From Hofstenia miamia (taxonomy: Eukaryota > Xenacoelomorpha > Acoela), in contig SCFE01000086.1 of assembly GCA_004352715.1 (NCBI GenBank), positions 616,077 to 680,076 of the forward strand: a stretch of 64,000 nucleotides of DNA, given 5' to 3'. Position numbers and translations under genes: made by a program. This document shows positions 47,850-58,449 of this stretch, in pieces; the first letter of the stretch is position 1, and the number at the start of each line of letters is the position of its first letter. Below the pieces are notes generated by a model. It ran no database searches. It worked only from the letters and a program-made list of their open reading frames with translations, and had not been told where the DNA came from.

Positions 47850-48849
47850 NNNNNNNNNNNNNNNNNNNNNNNNNNNNNNNNNNNNNNNNNNNNNNNNNNN
47901 NNNNNNNNNNNNNNNNNNNNNNNNNNNNNNNNNNNNNNNNNNNNNNNNNNNNNNNNNNNNNNNNNNNNNNNNNNNNNNNNNNNNNNNNNNNNNNNNNNNN
48001 NNNNNNNNNNNNNNNNNNNNNNNNNNNNNNNNNNNNNNNNNNNNNNNNNNNNNNNNNNNNNNNNNNNNNNNNNNNNNNNNNNNNNNNNNNNNNNNNNNNN
48101 NNNNNNNNNNNNNNNNNNNNNNNNNNNNNNNNNNNNNNNNNNNNNNNNNNNNNNNNNNNNNNNNNNNNNNNNNNNNNNNNNNNNNNNNNNNNNNNNNNNN
48201 NNNNNNNNNNNNNNNNNNNNNNNNNNNNNNNNNNNNNNNNNNNNNNNNNNNNNNNNNNNNNNNNNNNNNNNNNNNNNNNNNNNNNNNNNNNNNNNNNNNN
48301 NNNNNNNNNNNNNNNNNNNNNNNNNNNNNNNNNNNNNNNNNNNNNNNNNNNNNNNNNNNNNNNNNNNNNNNNNNNNNNNNNNNNNNNNNNNNNNNNNNNN
48401 NNNNNNNNNNNNNNNNNNNNNNNNNNNNNNNNNNNNNNNNNNNNNNNNNNNNNNNNNNNNNNNNNNNNNNNNNNNNNNNNNNNNNNNNNNNNNNNNNNNN
48501 NNNNNNNNNNNNNNNNNNNNNNNNNNNNNNNNNNNNNNNNNNNNNNNNNNNNNNNNNNNNNNNNNNNNNNNNNNNNNNNNNNNNNNNNNNNNNNNNNNNN
48601 NNNNNNNNNNNNNNNNNNNNNNNNNNNNNNNNNNNNNNNNNNNNNNNNNNNNNNNNNNNNNNNNNNNNNNNNNNNNNNNNNNNNNNNNNNNNNNNNNNNN
48701 NNNNNNNNNNNNNNNNNNNNNNNNNNNNNNNNNNNNNNNNNNNNNNNNNNNNNNNNNNNNNNNNNNNNNNNNNNNNNNNNNNNNNNNNNNNNNNNNNNNN
48801 NNNNNNNNNNNNNNNNNNNNNNNNNNNNNNNNNNNNNNNNNNNNNNNNN
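47850..48849. other. 1,000-N scaffold gap
   Basis: Exactly 1,000 Ns. Confidence 0.99.
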
Positions 48850-49903
48850 TGTGTCTATGGTGGCGTTAAAGATATTGCTGTTCATCTCAACAGGAATTAA
48901 ATTTTTTCGGATCAACTGAGTGATTACCAGTATGTTGTGATCTGGTGCACGTTTTCCAGGAGGCAGTGCTCCAACTAATTTAAATCTTGAGATGCAGTAG
49001 GATGATCGGTTCCGAGATCGACTAGGTCGTCAGCACACAAGACCTCGGTAAAAGGTTCTTCAACAATAAAGCCCTCACCGTTGGCGACAAGTTGGATTTT
49101 AGCTTTACATTGAGATTTCAAATGCCCCTTCTCTCCGCACATATAACATCACACTGATGACAAGTCAAGTGCCTTCTTGACGGGTTTCCTGAGTTCGAAG
49201 CTTTTTGTTCCGGAGACTCTGGAGAACTTAGTAATGTCGCTGTTGATGCGCTGTGAGTTTTGAAGCATGTAGACCACGCTAATAGCCTTACGGATAATTT
49301 CATGGAGGCTGTCTGCAGGATCACACCGAACCTCCAGTCGATTTCTAATTGACACGGGGAAACCTCTGCAGATATAAGAGAACAAATCGTGCCTAGAGTA
49401 TTCTTTCGACAAACTACTCAGACGAAACAAGCGTTTGACCTGAGTGATATAGTTACGTATATCATCTCCAAACTTGAAAGACATGTCGCACAGTAATGTC
49501 TTGTATTGATGTTTAATGTGTGGTGCTCAATAATGGTCCTCAAAGAAGCCCACCAATAACTGGTAATCCGTTTTGATGCTTTGTTTGAGCATCATGTACT
49601 GGTTGTATGCCAATCCACTTAGATACAGGGGAAACTGCAACACGGCGGTCTCTTGCGAATTTTTATGCTGCTTCATCGTCAGTTTGAATAGAAAAAACCA
49701 TTCGTCAAAGGACTGGGCTATGGCATCAATTTGCCCAGTGAACTTGGGTAGAACAGAATGCTTACTATATACTTGTACTTGCCCGTGTGACTCGAGAGGG
49801 AGAATTGACGCATGATATCTCGGTTGACTCTTAGAACCAGATTCATTGAACGGGCTAGCATCACTCGTATGTTGCTCTTTGGATGCAGGAATGACAGCTG
49901 TAC
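48850..49903 (-). pseudogene. G2 gag and start of protease
   Basis: On the minus strand a single gag frame runs from the gap edge: LPKFTGQIDAIAQSFDEWF, then AVLQFPLYLSGLAYNQYMML, DDIRNYITQVKRLFRL, CRGFPVSIRNRLEVRCDP, and the CCHC knuckle CYMCGEKGHLKSQC at about 49,100-49,145. Two in-frame TGAs (near 49,529 and just before the knuckle) look like CGA decay. Gag ends TAG at 48,975-48,977. The -1 frame then continues with KLVGALPPGKRAPDHN to FNATIDT, the protease active-site start, at the gap. It is read opposite to the pol and ORF3 contigs to its left. Confidence 0.87.
48978..48984 (-). promoter_or_regulatory. Probable -1 ribosomal frameshift heptamer
   Basis: T TTA AAT in the gag frame, directly followed by the gag TAG. 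A -1 slip here enters exactly the frame that encodes the protease. A short CTGG/CCAG stem can be drawn some 20 bases downstream. Confidence 0.6.
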
Positions 49904-50903
49904 NNNNNNNNNNNNNNNNNNNNNNNNNNNNNNNNNNNNNNNNNNNNNNNNNNNNNNNNNNNNNNNNNNNNNNNNNNNNNNNNNNNNNNNNNNNNNNNNN
50001 NNNNNNNNNNNNNNNNNNNNNNNNNNNNNNNNNNNNNNNNNNNNNNNNNNNNNNNNNNNNNNNNNNNNNNNNNNNNNNNNNNNNNNNNNNNNNNNNNNNN
50101 NNNNNNNNNNNNNNNNNNNNNNNNNNNNNNNNNNNNNNNNNNNNNNNNNNNNNNNNNNNNNNNNNNNNNNNNNNNNNNNNNNNNNNNNNNNNNNNNNNNN
50201 NNNNNNNNNNNNNNNNNNNNNNNNNNNNNNNNNNNNNNNNNNNNNNNNNNNNNNNNNNNNNNNNNNNNNNNNNNNNNNNNNNNNNNNNNNNNNNNNNNNN
50301 NNNNNNNNNNNNNNNNNNNNNNNNNNNNNNNNNNNNNNNNNNNNNNNNNNNNNNNNNNNNNNNNNNNNNNNNNNNNNNNNNNNNNNNNNNNNNNNNNNNN
50401 NNNNNNNNNNNNNNNNNNNNNNNNNNNNNNNNNNNNNNNNNNNNNNNNNNNNNNNNNNNNNNNNNNNNNNNNNNNNNNNNNNNNNNNNNNNNNNNNNNNN
50501 NNNNNNNNNNNNNNNNNNNNNNNNNNNNNNNNNNNNNNNNNNNNNNNNNNNNNNNNNNNNNNNNNNNNNNNNNNNNNNNNNNNNNNNNNNNNNNNNNNNN
50601 NNNNNNNNNNNNNNNNNNNNNNNNNNNNNNNNNNNNNNNNNNNNNNNNNNNNNNNNNNNNNNNNNNNNNNNNNNNNNNNNNNNNNNNNNNNNNNNNNNNN
50701 NNNNNNNNNNNNNNNNNNNNNNNNNNNNNNNNNNNNNNNNNNNNNNNNNNNNNNNNNNNNNNNNNNNNNNNNNNNNNNNNNNNNNNNNNNNNNNNNNNNN
50801 NNNNNNNNNNNNNNNNNNNNNNNNNNNNNNNNNNNNNNNNNNNNNNNNNNNNNNNNNNNNNNNNNNNNNNNNNNNNNNNNNNNNNNNNNNNNNNNNNNNN
50901 NNN
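49904..50903. other. 1,000-N scaffold gap
   Basis: Exactly 1,000 Ns. Confidence 0.99.
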
Positions 50904-51303
50904 GTTTTGCCTAATATTATTAGCTTGAAATTTATATATAGTACATATACATTTGAAATATTTTCTAAATTTCTCTAGTAATACTTTTTATTGTCAAATG
51001 GTGATAATTATGCTTTTTTGTGTTAAGTAGACACATTGTATGTTTTACATTTTACAAAATATATCAATTGGAAACACAAATTATTTTTTTCTAAAAAATT
51101 TTTGTAATCATCAATATAAAGTTTTTCTTTTCAACTTTGTTATTCCCTTTAAAGTATTTTTACTTTTATCAATAAATTTTTTAAATCCTTGCTTGAATAA
51201 TTCATAAATTAATCAAAATTACAAAAATCAAATAATTGATAATCATCAGTTAGAACTTTTAAGTCATTAATTATATTTTTTTATCAATATAAATCTATGT
51301 TAA
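50904..51303. other. AT-rich, CpG-free flank of the G2 LTR
   Basis: Non-coding. It ends TTAA directly before the LTR, the same four bases that follow the other LTR at 32,851. Confidence 0.6.
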
Positions 51304-52220
51304 TGTAGAATCGGTGGTTGGTAAAACTTAACTAGAAACTTAATTGACTCTGCAGAAGGTTTAATTAGTGTTTGGTACAGCCACGATTCCAAGAAACAGC
51401 TTAACATATAACTTATAGATGTAACATTGGTAATTCATCCAAGTAACCAAACTACTTTAGGTGCAACACCAGATGACCAATTCCTATGGCTTCCAGCCGA
51501 AGCGGAACATCCAGGAGTAAAGTGCTTAACCTATTGACTGGTGCTACCCTATTTGTCTCACTTGCTTAATTTCTATCTCACTTCAAAAATACAAACTCAT
51601 TTTCATTGTTATCTCTCAGCTCACTATTAAATAATCTGTAATTGCCAGATATTCGTGCTAGCCAACGGCATGGTATCATCACAGTGTTAGGTTGTATAAG
51701 TGCATGTACGTGTTGAAATACGAATGAGAGATTTATTATTTCCTTATACGTAACCGTATACATAACTTAATGAACCACAATTCGGACTGGGTAATCGAAA
51801 GACCCCCAGAAGCAACGTGTCGCCCCGTGCTAGTGAAAGCACTCCCGAATTGTCGCCGGTCTTAAGCAATAAGTTTCATTTAAGATAATAAAATAAATAA
51901 GAATACAATGGTAAAGACGGCAGTTAAGAGTAGACAAAGTCTATTGAACAATCGCTACAGTTGTCTCAGTTTATATACAAAAGATTCAGTATTACCTGCC
52001 TTTGTTTACAATACTTCAGATAGCAACGTAGTTTAACATGATCAATTATAATTCCCTCGTAAAATTCAATTTGAGCAAATAAAAGCACCAGCGAGGGGAC
52101 ATCAAATTAATAGCAACAAACTAATATCGAAAATGATCGATAACGTCATGGTGACGTCATAATACAATGAATGTAAATTAAAAGATATAAAAGGCAACTA
52201 AATCCCCGAGCGACTCTACA
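51304..52220 (-). repeat. G2 3' LTR
   Basis: 917 bp with TGTAGA...TCTACA termini, close to 31,921-32,850. On its right, in element sense, lie a G-rich tract and the end of ORF3, which identifies it as the 3' LTR of a minus-strand element. Differences between the two LTRs include CpG to TpG or CpA changes. Confidence 0.92.
51777..51853. promoter_or_regulatory. Structured segment in the LTR, copy 2
   Basis: The same 77 bases and pairing as 32,406-32,482. Confidence 0.4.
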
Positions 52221-52236
52221 CGCCCCCCCTTGCTCA
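52221..52236 (-). promoter_or_regulatory. G2 polypurine tract
   Basis: On the coding strand GAGCAAGGGGGGGCG abuts the LTR start TGTAGAG. This is the expected position of the plus-strand primer, and it fixes the element's orientation. Confidence 0.75.
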
Positions 52237-52238
52237 AA

Positions 52239-53233
52239 TTAATTTTCGGCTAGTAGTTGGAGGGCCGGCCCGGAAACGATACTTTGAGTAGCTACGATCA
52301 TCTTTGTTGCGAGCTCATCATCCCATGTCATTACCTCTGAATAACTAGATTCGCGAGTTAGCTGCATCAGCACCTCCCTCTGCGTGACCACTTCGTCCTT
52401 CAATCGTAGAAACTTTATGTTGGGCATCTGATCGCTGACTGGGCAATTTCTTCGGAGGTTGTTTAGCCGCCTAGTGAAAGTATCGTAAAACCGCTCGTAG
52501 AGCCTGAGGCCTTTCAGCACAATCATAAGCGTCATTGTAGCATCTGTATCCGAGGTGTGAGCATCGTCAGCACTTATCTCAGTGTCCGGGTAAAAGTGCA
52601 GAAAAACTTGGCAGAGGGATCCCATGGTGGTGGCGTGGTCTACGAACAGTGAGCAGTATTCCTGGACTTGGCTCAGCGTCATTTCTTCCGGGTCTGAGAC
52701 ATTAGCTCGAATCATCATGATAATCTCTATTCGCTTAGTGACGTCGTAGTAGCGGGTCACCGTTTCGATGTTGTTTATCCACATGAGGTCTCTGGCCGCC
52801 TGAAAAAGAATAAGGACGTGAGGCTGGAGGGCGGATAATCTTTCTTGTATCGTCTCTAGTTGTTGATGAATCTGGAGTCCGCACATGAAAATATCAGTGA
52901 TTGTCAATTTCCTGTCAATGAACACACGCTCAGCGTTTCCTCCTGCTATGAGCTTTTCTCATAAGGTTTTGTACTCACCAGTTCGGCTGGCTTTCGTCAC
53001 TTCAGATTTGCTATTGACAAAGTTTATCCTATCAGATAAGTGGCCAGCAATCTTCTTCTTCGGTTTCCAGACCTTCCATTTTGGTTGGATTAGTGGCGTT
53101 TCCACTGTAGGTGGGGGGATGCACAATAGATTGGAAGTCTTGATCTTTTTCTCCAACTCGCTGAAACTCGATTGAGCGGCTAAAGTGGCCGTTCCTATAG
53201 TGACGGGATAGTTTATACAAGCATCCTTAATTG
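52239..53233 (-). pseudogene. G2 ORF3, C-terminal part (331 codons)
   Basis: One minus-strand frame runs from the gap at 53,234 to TAA next to the polypurine tract, with one TGA near 52,957. The first third aligns with G1 ORF3 at 17,300-17,640 (CIPPPTVETPLIQPKW against CTPPETISIPMVLPRW). The rest (VFIDRKLTITDIFMCGL onward) has only its first part in G1, which is truncated. It is mostly helical-looking and has no membrane segment. Together with 46,719-47,849 it shows a protein of about 1,100 residues in the intact state, by inference from the pieces. Confidence 0.8.
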
Positions 53234-53329
53234 NNNNNNNNNNNNNNNNNNNNNNNNNNNNNNNNNNNNNNNNNNNNNNNNNNNNNNNNNNNNNNNNNNN
53301 NNNNNNNNNNNNNNNNNNNNNNNNNNNNN
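53234..53329. other. 96-N gap joining G2 ORF3 to hAT-2
   Basis: Unrelated elements meet across this gap, so the join is not supported by sequence. Confidence 0.95.
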
Positions 53330-53623
53330 GACAAACGAAAATGGCAAGCCTTTCAAAGTAACCCAACGCAACCACGAGAAGATGTTTTTAGCTTTCTTTG
53401 AAACCCCAAATTTCACATGATAACCAGATTGAATGGCCGAGCGATAATCTTCCTCATAAGTAGGATGTTCTTTTATTAAATGATCCAATAGGTTGTTGTA
53501 TCCAGCCTTAATAATTTGCTTTCGCTGTTTTCCACACAAACATTCATGAAAATGTGCCTTTCCATTAACTGGTTTGAAAAAATGCTGACAGAGATCTTTG
53601 CTTGGTATAGAATGGGAGGACAT
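53330..53623 (-). CDS. hAT-2 transposase N-terminus with BED-like zinc finger
   Basis: An intact frame from ATG 53,623 to the gap (98 codons). It contains FHECLCGKQRKQ...NLLDHLIKEH, a Cys/His finger of the BED type that binds transposon ends. FSWLRWVTLKGLPFSFV follows, a block found just after the finger in a known group of hAT transposases. No stop is present in the visible part. Whether the rest is intact is unknown because of the gap. Confidence 0.65.
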
Positions 53624-53891
53624 GGCTCAATTTATGTGTGTACGCAACTACTTTATTATGAATAATGCGGTCACATACCTAAGACGACTAGCAAACCATG
53701 TTCAACGCTGATTGGCCAGAATTTACAACGCATGTGATAGCACACAAAGGGAACGATTTATACGTTTCTTTATCTCCAAACGAGCGGCCAATTATTGGTT
53801 AATCCCCTAACAATATATTGTCTTTTTGCAATCGCTCTGCACAATATATTGTCAATATATTGCAATAGCAATAATTGTTTTAACAGCCCTG
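53330..53891 (-). mobile_element. hAT-2: 5' end of a second hAT transposon
   Basis: On the minus strand the element begins CAGGGCTGTTAAAAC at 53,891, followed by subterminal CAATATATTG palindromes (three copies), then an untranslated stretch and the transposase start at 53,623. It abuts hAT-1 sequence at 53,892, so it probably inserted into hAT-1. The other end is not visible. Confidence 0.65.
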
Positions 53892-54303
53892 CTTGCAACA
53901 ATCTTTTGGATCGGAATATTATGTTCATACACCAATTTACAGACTTGATTTAAACCTCTGCTTTCACTTGAACTGCCTGAATTTGAATTAATAAATGGCA
54001 AAGTTTTTTTATTTGAACAAATTACATCCACAATAGTTCGTGAACAAGATTAACGATGTTTTTTAACCCTGTTGTGTTTCCTCCTTTATATCTGATCATG
54101 GAACGACATTTAATGCATTTCTTAATTTCATTTGAAGTGCCTATAGAATATTTTTTGTATTCAACTTTATCAGCAATTGCTAGTGTGACTGGGCTCTCAT
54201 CTAGATTAACAATATCATTTTCAGTAATACGAGTACTAGTAGTTGCTGACATTCTAAAAAACACCAATTTATATTTTATTAACAATGGTAGCATCAAAAT
54301 CAA
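53892..54303 (-). pseudogene. hAT-1 transposase N-terminus with BED finger
   Basis: From ATG near 54,252 the frame reads to KKCIKCRSMIRYKGGNTTGL and LVHE, a BED finger in which the first His of the H-x-H pair is replaced. After a frame change the sequence continues KKTLPFINSNSGSSSESRG and LVYEHNIPIQKIVA up to 53,892, where hAT-2 begins. The remainder of the transposase is found at 30,765-31,870. Confidence 0.65.
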
Positions 54304-54688
54304 AATAATGTTTGTTTAGTGATAGCCGGAACACTGATTTTTCAATAAAGATGAAATATAAATGTTGCATAAGTATTTCAAAAGCAAAACATTAACTAGG
54401 AACAAATAAATGCAATATTTAATTAAATATTAAGTATTATAATTAAGTATTTATTAAATATTAGTAATATTATATTACATTAATTATTGGAAATTTAGGA
54501 ATATTTAATGTCCTCATATTACTTTTTTAAAAGATATTCAAATATGTCATATAATCCAATTTTTGTTGTTTGTTTTGTTTACATTTTCAATTTAAAATTG
54601 TTTTTTAATTTTAATTGAGACCAATAAAAGTCTTTATTCGAGACGAGACTGAGACTTTTTTTAAAGTCTCGAAGTCCCTGCTTGTGAT

Positions 54689-55936
54689 TGTGTTTGTGAC
54701 CAAGTACGTAGATAGAATTTTAATTTTGGGAGTGCAAAGCAAATACTTAGGGGTGAAAATTATAATTTCAAAAATAATTTATAAATATATATATATATAT
54801 ATATATATAACGTATCGAAATTTAAACTTTTGGAAATTTTTTGAAAGGGTGTACATATTTAGACGTTGTTTGGGGTTAGGGTATTTGGTTCAGGTTTGCT
54901 CAGTGTAGTTGTTTCAAAATCTAACGTAATGTATATGCGGAAGCTTCATAATTGGAAAATCTATGTCGTGATCTTTAAATTATAGCATTTACAGCACTGA
55001 ATTCCAATAGAATCCAACATGTTCTTCCTAATCTAAATTTACATATTAGTTATTCAATTATATAATGTTATTTGATAAATATATAGTTGCTCATTTTTTG
55101 AATATATAATCAGAAACTACAATAGTTTATTTATAAGTTCATACCTTTAAAGAATGTGATCGCCAACCTTAACACAATTATATATATATATATATAAATT
55201 TATAAGGAAATCAGATGCTTTTATTCATCCTATAATAGGCGCAGTCACTAGCTGATAAAGGATTCGTTACATATTAAAACCTACATTCTTCCGTAAATAT
55301 AAAACCTGTTTTCATTTTACAGAAGCAATTGCTCACAATTAAAAAATGTATTCACGACACTAAAAATATTAAGTTGTTATTGTCATCAGCTACATAAAAT
55401 ATTTCCCATTATTATTATTATGACGTTTCACTTTTGCGGAATGAAAGCTTGCTAAGGGAACTTTGTGGGGACGTTCACGTGGGCGCTTCTTTAAGGCACG
55501 TGATAGAGCAAACGCTTGCGGATTTGAAATGATTCTCACCTCATATAAGTGTAAAAAGGCAATGGTGTGCTTACAAAAACCTACATGAGCACCAGATATT
55601 AGAAGTCAATTCCACAAAGTGAAACTGAATGAACAAAGATTGCAAATATTCGAAATTCTGTATTAATTTAACATCACGAAAGTACTTTACTGCATCATTA
55701 ATGCTAATGGTAGTATAACTACCCTCACAACAATCAATGCATCGTCAACTATAGAGAAATAGTGTTTTCAGCAATACATTGTGCAGCTTTAGTGGCATCT
55801 TTAACTGAAAAAATAGGATCTGCTTCAAATTTCCCATCTATAGAAGCTGAATTTTTTAAAAATTTATCATAATTTTAAAAAGGCTGCTAGGATCTTTCCA
55901 CAGGAGTATAGTTTTTCTGTGCGGCATGCTTTCCTT
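54689..55936. other. Non-coding stretch, CpG-normal
   Basis: No supported gene. Contains two TA microsatellites. CpG becomes frequent, for example eight between 55,381 and 55,526. Confidence 0.4.
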
Positions 55937-56377
55937 CTAAACCTTTGTTTGTGCTAGCTTCAAAATTCTTATTAGAATACTTTTCTTGTACTTTTCTAAG
56001 AACAAAAGACCATGCTGAAAAATTACCGGCGATCCAATTAGCCGCAAGAAATTTAGATTAAATAAAATCGATTTCTGCCGTAATGTGATAACTTTAAACC
56101 AAGTTTCGAAATTTTCGCCATTGGATGAGAGTTGAAAACAAATGGAGAATTCGTTCATACCCAAATGTGTGATTTTAAAACGTAAAAATACTATTTCAGC
56201 TAACAAATACGTTTTAATATAATTATTGGCGATAAAATAGCTAATACTTTTTACAACATAAAGTGATTTAATCATTGTTCTGTTTATGAAAATTCCTATT
56301 ACATTTATCGGGAGAGCGTTTTCTATTATTGAAATGCCATATCGCAAGAGATGAAGCCGAGAAAAATAGATATCCAT
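55937..56377 (-). CDS. Hypothetical 146-codon ORF
   Basis: ATG to stop on the minus strand, Leu/Ile/Phe-rich, starting MDIYFSRLHLLRYG. No family was recognised. It is the longest stop-free frame in this CpG-normal region, but its composition is also what AT-rich DNA gives by chance. Low confidence as a gene. Confidence 0.25.
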   Translation of the reverse strand: MDIYFSRLHLLRYGISIIENALPINVIGIFINRTMIKSLYVVKSISYFIANNYIKTYLLAEIVFLRFKITHLGMNEFSICFQLSSNGENFETWFKVITLRQKSILFNLNFLRLIGSPVIFQHGLLFLEKYKKSILIRILKLAQTKV

Positions 56378-57433
56378 TTTTTACTATATTTCTTTAAGTT
56401 AATCATATATAAATTAAGAGCATTTAGATAGTGGAAATCAATTAAATCAAGCTATTGTTTTTTTAGAGAATCTATCATTTTTCACATAAATACGTAAAAC
56501 GTATTTGTAACTGAACTGAGTGCATTATAATGAGTACTCTTCGAATTGTTCTTTCAGTATTAATTGAATGTGAAGCTACACCTGCTTATTTAATAACTAT
56601 TATTTGCAACTGTTGGCGACCTGTTTGATTTAATTGTTTTAAAATCAGATCCATATTGTTGATCTCAAATATAATGATAATTTTTTAAAAAATTCAGCAA
56701 ATTTCACAATAAGTGAGTTTGCTGCGTGTCTATTGTGTATAGCATTAATTTTAGTAAACTTCTTCACGCTAGTACTGTGTACCTTCGGTTATCCGGCAAT
56801 TTTTTCGTGTCCCGTGCGTTTTGAGAGCACGATTTGAAATAATTTAATATTTATTTCGGCTGTAATCATTTATCATTTGTTGGTCATTAATACAAACTAC
56901 TGCAGTCTATTCAAGGGTAACTAAAACCTAGCCCAACTATTGTTGTTATCTGACACTCCCTCCCTTTTAAAGCAATTCAATTTGTAGCCACTGTATTTAT
57001 ATAAAAAAGCTATTTCTACAGTTGCATTAAATAATCTGTTTTTGTATGTTGGCTTTGATTACTACTTTGTTGTAAACTCGAATTCTAAAATTTTGAAGTC
57101 ATCTTCTAAATTAAAGCATTTAAAAGTAAAAATTTGCATCTTGAAAAATTAAAAAAATTGGTGCAAATATAAAATTACAAATATTTTCTTATTGTTTGAA
57201 AAAAACAGTATAAAAGACAAACATTGTAACATTCTTTTTTGTTTGATACTTTGTTTTTTGATGATAACTATTGTTTGCTGGTACTTCAATTTCAGTAAAG
57301 ACAATTGAAAGCAATAGTTGCTGGCAGGTAAAAAATAGATGCGACATATTGTCATTATAACAAGAGCAAAAAAGAATAACATTGTAATTACAAATAAATA
57401 AAACAAAAATTTTGTACAAATGAAAATTAAAAG
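56378..57433. other. Non-coding stretch, nothing recognised
   Basis: No supported gene, repeat or RNA. Overlapping short minus-strand ORFs at 57,149-57,419 are AT-rich and unconvincing. Confidence 0.35.
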
Positions 57434-57731
57434 TATATATATATATATATATATATTTCTGACTACGGGTTATTTCGTTTCGTTTTCGCTAGCGCCAGCG
57501 CGACATTTTTCTCGTAGTTGCTAGCGCTAGTATCAATTCGTTTCGTCTATATGGTCGAAACTGACATCAAATTTTGTTGTGGATAGCTTATACCCATACC
57601 TACAATATGAGAATTTAAAAACTTTGATATTTTAAGTTTAAATTTTTTTGTTTTACCATAGCCGGTCGCGGCAGTATTAATAATTATACAGCGCCACCAT
57701 AAATACGCGAAATCTATCTATAGCACTATTA

Positions 57732-57764
<33 letters not shown>

Positions 57765-57872
57765 NNNNNNNNNNNNNNNNNNNNNNNNNNNNNNNNNNNN
57801 NNNNNNNNNNNNNNNNNNNNAAAAATGTCGCGCTGGCGCTAGCGAAAACGAAACGAAATAACCCGTAGTCAG

Positions 57873-57904
<32 letters not shown>
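57434..57904. repeat. Perfect GC-rich inverted repeat in TA tracts, with N gap
   Basis: 55 bases at 57,456-57,510, including CGCTAGCGCCAGCGCGAC, return as exact reverse complement at 57,821-57,875. Both copies are bordered outside by TA tracts. A 56-N gap and another TA tract lie between. This may be a MITE inserted in a TA microsatellite or a contig end placed in the wrong orientation. Confidence 0.7.
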
Positions 57905-57909
<5 letters not shown>

Positions 57910-58449
57910 GTCCCTACGTTTCAAATTACTACTGCACTTAATCAATAACACAAACAGACATTATCATTAATATAATCAATACATCTATATTTAACAAACA
58001 AAAACTAACATCAAAAAGTAATCCAAGTACAATGACTAATCGTAAGGGTCGACTTGCAACCCATCAATATCAATGTAAAGTTGTAGTCGACGAAAAGTAC
58101 GTGCATGTATCTTTGGAAGAGATTCCATTTTAAAGTTAGCAAAAGCATTTCGAATTGTCTGTTTCAGATCCTGAGTTGATCTTGCTTTTTAGGTCAAAAT
58201 AACGAGATTTTAAGGTCAACATTTGTTCGCCCTACTTATGACCTGTTTTATCTTTTGATGTCTCAATGAAATCTTCATTTGTACCAAGTCTAAATATATT
58301 GCTTAGTGTAGTACAACATTTTAATTTACTCGCTTTTCATTCATTTACTGTTACACTTAATATTGGCAGAGGTCTCAGGTTTAAACGAAATTGTAATATA
58401 AAAAAGTTCATGCTGACTTGAAGACTATATGGCAAAGCATCGTTCTTTC
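57905..58449. other. Non-coding stretch, nothing recognised
   Basis: No supported feature. Confidence 0.35.

Larger units (their letters stand above)
28314..54688 (-). mobile_element. hAT-1: one hAT transposon split by later insertions (ends 26 kb apart)
   Basis: The left end carries CAGGGAATTCGAGACGAG at 28,328, preceded by an extra CAGGAT. The right end, read on the minus strand from 54,680, is CAGGGACTTCGAGAC. Outside them lie GTTGTGAT (28,314-28,321) and CTTGTGAT (54,681-54,688), a 7-of-8 match of the size hAT elements make. Transposase parts fall in the expected minus-strand order: BED finger near 54.1 kb, core near 31.6 kb and dimerisation domain near 30.8 kb. Between 31,921 and 53,891 is other DNA. 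The reading as one element is an inference from ends, flanks and domain order. Confidence 0.65.

Noticed and set aside
40745-48869. Long ORFs of 350-620 codons in several frames
   Set aside because: They run through 1,000-N gaps, where no stop can occur; only their sequenced ends carry real coding sequence.
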